A stretch of 18,512 bases of DNA from Porogramme epimiltina (Eukaryota; Basidiomycota; Agaricomycetes; Polyporales; Polyporaceae), in the NCBI GenBank assembly GCA_900155495.1, contig FTLJ01000564.1, positions 1 to 18,512 on the forward strand. Direction: 5' to 3'. The position numbers were made by a program, and so were the translations under genes. Shown here piece by piece: positions 16,676-18,512 of the stretch; position 1 is the first letter of the stretch, and each line of letters begins with the position of its first letter. Under the pieces are notes generated by a model, which did no database searches, was not told where the DNA came from, and saw only the letters and a list, made by a program, of their open reading frames with translations.

Positions 16676-17604
16676 ATGCCTGTCACGACGCGCTCTACCA
16701 CTAGAAAGACACGGTCTGTCACCGTGTACGCAAAGCCACCACCACCGAAAGGAACAGCGCCGGGCACGTCCAAACCAACTTCTGGGACAACATCGAAACC
16801 ATCCTCCAGCAGGGGGAAGTCTACAAAATCGCTATCAAAAGTGGCATCCAAGGCGGCGATGAAGCGGTCGTCCAAGTCTGCCTCCGTCGAGGCCGAGATG
16901 GATGCATGCGACGCAGAAGAGGCTGAGAGGGCCGAACAAATGGTGAGCACGCTCGTCCTCAGTCTCTATCCAAACCGGTGCATATACCTAATGCTCTCTT
17001 TTCAGCGCCGGGAATGGGCAGCGATCGTTGCGAAACATCCCCCTCTCAAAACCCTAACCCCTGACGACCTTCCTCAGCCCGGAAAAGAAGTGCCTCACCG
17101 CATCTACGGCTGGCCCTTCTCGGAAGACTACATGCTTGACTACGCACGTCGGCATCGGCTTGTCTTCAAGGTCATCCCGCACTACCGAAAGCTCTTCGGA
17201 GACGTCGACTACTTCAATTACGGCGACATCACTGAGAATCACCTCGCGGACGAGCGGGTCTTCCACCACCTTCGTAGAAAGTCGTTATTCGACGTCATCT
17301 CACACTTCCGCCGCGAGGGTGGAGCATTTGATCTGAAGATCGACCTGCCTTTGTCTCAGGAGTGGCGGCGAATGCTTGTCGTTTGGTCAACGAAAGATTA
17401 TGAGAAGATGTACAATGCGTACAAGTGGTACGGAGATTGGCCGAAGGTGGAGAAGTTCATCGATGACGCGCTGAACGAATGTCTTCCGGAGGGTTGCGAG
17501 CGCCGGACGTCGTTAGCGTGGTGGAGGACATGTGGAGACAGGCTGGTGAGTCGAGCTCTTTTCGTCCCTGTCGGACACTGCTGACTATTTATTAGGCGGC
17601 CTGA
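16676..17604 (+). CDS. Copy D of the four-member family, 271-aa protein of unknown function
   Basis: Exons are 16676-16942, 17006-17545 and 17596-17604. Introns are 16943-17005 (GTGAGC...TTTCAG) and 17546-17595 (GTGAGT, branch GCTGACTATT, ATTAG). Residues 1-89 form the basic low-complexity tail (TRSTTRKTRS, then repeated Lys/Ser/Thr/Pro), ending in an acidic helix with DAEEAERAEQ. Residues 90-269 are the conserved domain, with YGWPFSEDYMLDYARRH from residue 123, DLKIDLPLSQEWRRM, FIDDALNECLPEGCERR (Cys 248 and 253) and WW. The terminal exon gives Ala-Ala-stop. About 21 of 180 domain residues differ from B. Intron 1 is 63 nt and free of stops, so an unspliced message would simply add 21 residues. 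It is the outermost gene on the right side and reads toward the right TIR. Confidence 0.9.
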
Positions 17605-18315
17605 TAGGACTCTCTTTTCTCCTTTGCGTCTCCGTGTATCATCTCTTGTACTTGTATACTATTTCTATTCGATTTTCGTCTGTCTCAGCCCCTCCTGCCG
17701 ACCGTTTCCACGGCCCCGTAGCCAAGAAACTTCTGCAATTCTGCAGAGAATCAGGATGTACTGGGGTTTCAACACAAATCTTGATCTATTCCAACACTGC
17801 GGCGCCGTGGTAGGGTTTTCGCCGACTAATCAACCGTAGGGCCTAGGCGCAGCATTACAATGATCAACAAACATCAACCACTCCGACCAACATCGCATCC
17901 ACTTTCCCTGTGCCTTCGTTGAGACAAACTGATTCATTGTATAAGGAATCACGGAGAGGGACAAGACGACGCTGGAAGTGTGATAACGGCTCTAGGGTGC
18001 CCCTTGCTGGCTATGAGCGCGGAGGGCACTTACCCAATACATGTGTTTCCATACGTGCATTCAGGGATACCCCACAACTGCTTTTCCAACTGACCGCGAA
18101 ACTCAGGGCATATGTTCGCTCGCTTCTAGCACGTAGCACGAAGGTGCTGTGGCGCACATAGCACACTTAGGCTAGATTACGCAATTAAGTCATTGGATTG
18201 CACACGTATGTTAAGTACGCAAATGCTGAACGAAGGTCATGCGGACAAGAGGCACATGGCCATTCTAATCCAAGATACGAATACGATACAAATCAAACTG
18301 CGCAAGGAACATCGT
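17605..18315. other. Region between copy D and right TIR
   Basis: The first part is the T/C-rich 3' region of copy D. Beyond that only short open frames without splice context are present, and nothing is called. No counterpart of the left-side hairpin (342-359) is obvious here. Confidence 0.5.
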
Positions 18316-18512
18316 ACCGTTCGGCGCGCGTTAGCTTCCCTGCCGCGAAGGCAGGTACTAGTCCCGAGGGCCACGAAGAGGCCCGCGCCAGGCACCACCG
18401 CACTAAGCCTGGCGGCTCGCGCAGTCGACCGTACCTCGGGAAGGCATCTTGAGCCGGGAGCAACTTTGGCCCCCAGCGCCGTTTCGGAAGCACACCTATC
18501 ACACATAGAATA
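18316..18512 (-). repeat. Right terminal inverted repeat
   Basis: Inverted copy of bases 1-197, about 94% identical. Relative to the left end, the hairpin nearest the interior has changed one C-G pair to T-A on both sides of the stem (left-end positions 160 and 172) plus one loop base (168). The hairpin at left-end 94-109 is weakened here, because changes at 108 and 109 disrupt its two outer pairs. The inner boundary is gradual, so 18316 is approximate to a few bases. Confidence 0.93.

Larger units (their letters stand above)
1..18512. mobile_element. Putative 18.5-kb element with long terminal inverted repeats
   Basis: Both window edges carry the same ~197-bp sequence in opposite orientation, and both copies start at the very first or last base. 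This is the layout of a complete TIR-bounded DNA transposon or similar element. Inside are a four-copy gene family, a 477-aa gene, several small or decayed genes and GC-rich repeat clusters. No transposase with a recognisable catalytic motif was found, so the superfamily is unknown. Target-site duplications cannot be judged because no flanking DNA is included. Alternatively, two solo copies of a 197-bp repeat may happen to flank a segment in inverted orientation. The family copies near both ends and the window cut exactly at the repeats favour a single element. Confidence 0.7.

Noticed and set aside
1..18512. Maverick/Polinton, Starship or linear mitochondrial plasmid
   Set aside because: Polintons and linear plasmids should carry a DNA polymerase and other signature genes, and Starships a tyrosine recombinase near one end and no long TIRs. 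None is seen, and spliceosomal introns argue against mitochondrial DNA.

Overview
KIND OF DNA. This is nuclear DNA of a filamentous fungus, most likely an agaricomycete basidiomycete. The basis is the gene structure: many 47-86 nt introns with GTGAGT/GTATGT-type donors, CTGAC/CTAAT-type branch points and YAG acceptors, including very small exons. The species cannot be told from the sequence.

WHOLE WINDOW. The first and last ~197 bases are inverted copies of each other (bases 1-197 against 18316-18512, 11 mismatches by my count, outermost 44 bases identical), and they end exactly at the window edges. The window therefore looks like one complete 18.5-kb element bounded by long terminal inverted repeats (TIRs). 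I could not recognise a transposase, integrase, polymerase, reverse transcriptase or helicase in it.

LAYOUT. 1-197 left TIR. 615-1507 copy A of a four-member gene family, decayed. 1.9-2.9 kb two small spliced gene models on the plus strand, one with a frameshift. 2.9-5.7 kb mostly decayed sequence with exon-like fragments. 5817-6300 a five-exon 76-aa gene with a TATA box. 6.7-7.2 kb a minus-strand membrane-protein-like fragment. 8452-9374 copy B. 10205-11129 copy C. 11.8-12.75 kb a GC-rich block with two minus-strand gene fragments. 12.9-14.5 kb three clusters of a TGCGCGG repeat, the last ending in a 19-bp perfect inverted repeat. 14639-16203 (minus) a three-exon 477-aa gene. 16676-17604 copy D, divergent from it. 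18316-18512 right TIR.

HOW IT MAY WORK. The only well-supported cargo is the four-copy family (three intact members of 269-271 aa, all transcribed left to right, each with a basic low-complexity N-terminus and a 180-residue conserved domain) plus the 477-aa protein with a basic N-terminus and an acidic C-terminus. Neither matches a family I know. My inference is a large element that lacks a recognisable transposase, is perhaps moved in trans, and carries its own expanding gene family. The alternative is that one of the unknown proteins is a mobility or maintenance factor. Substitutions in the TIR hairpins hint that DNA or RNA structure in the ends is maintained.
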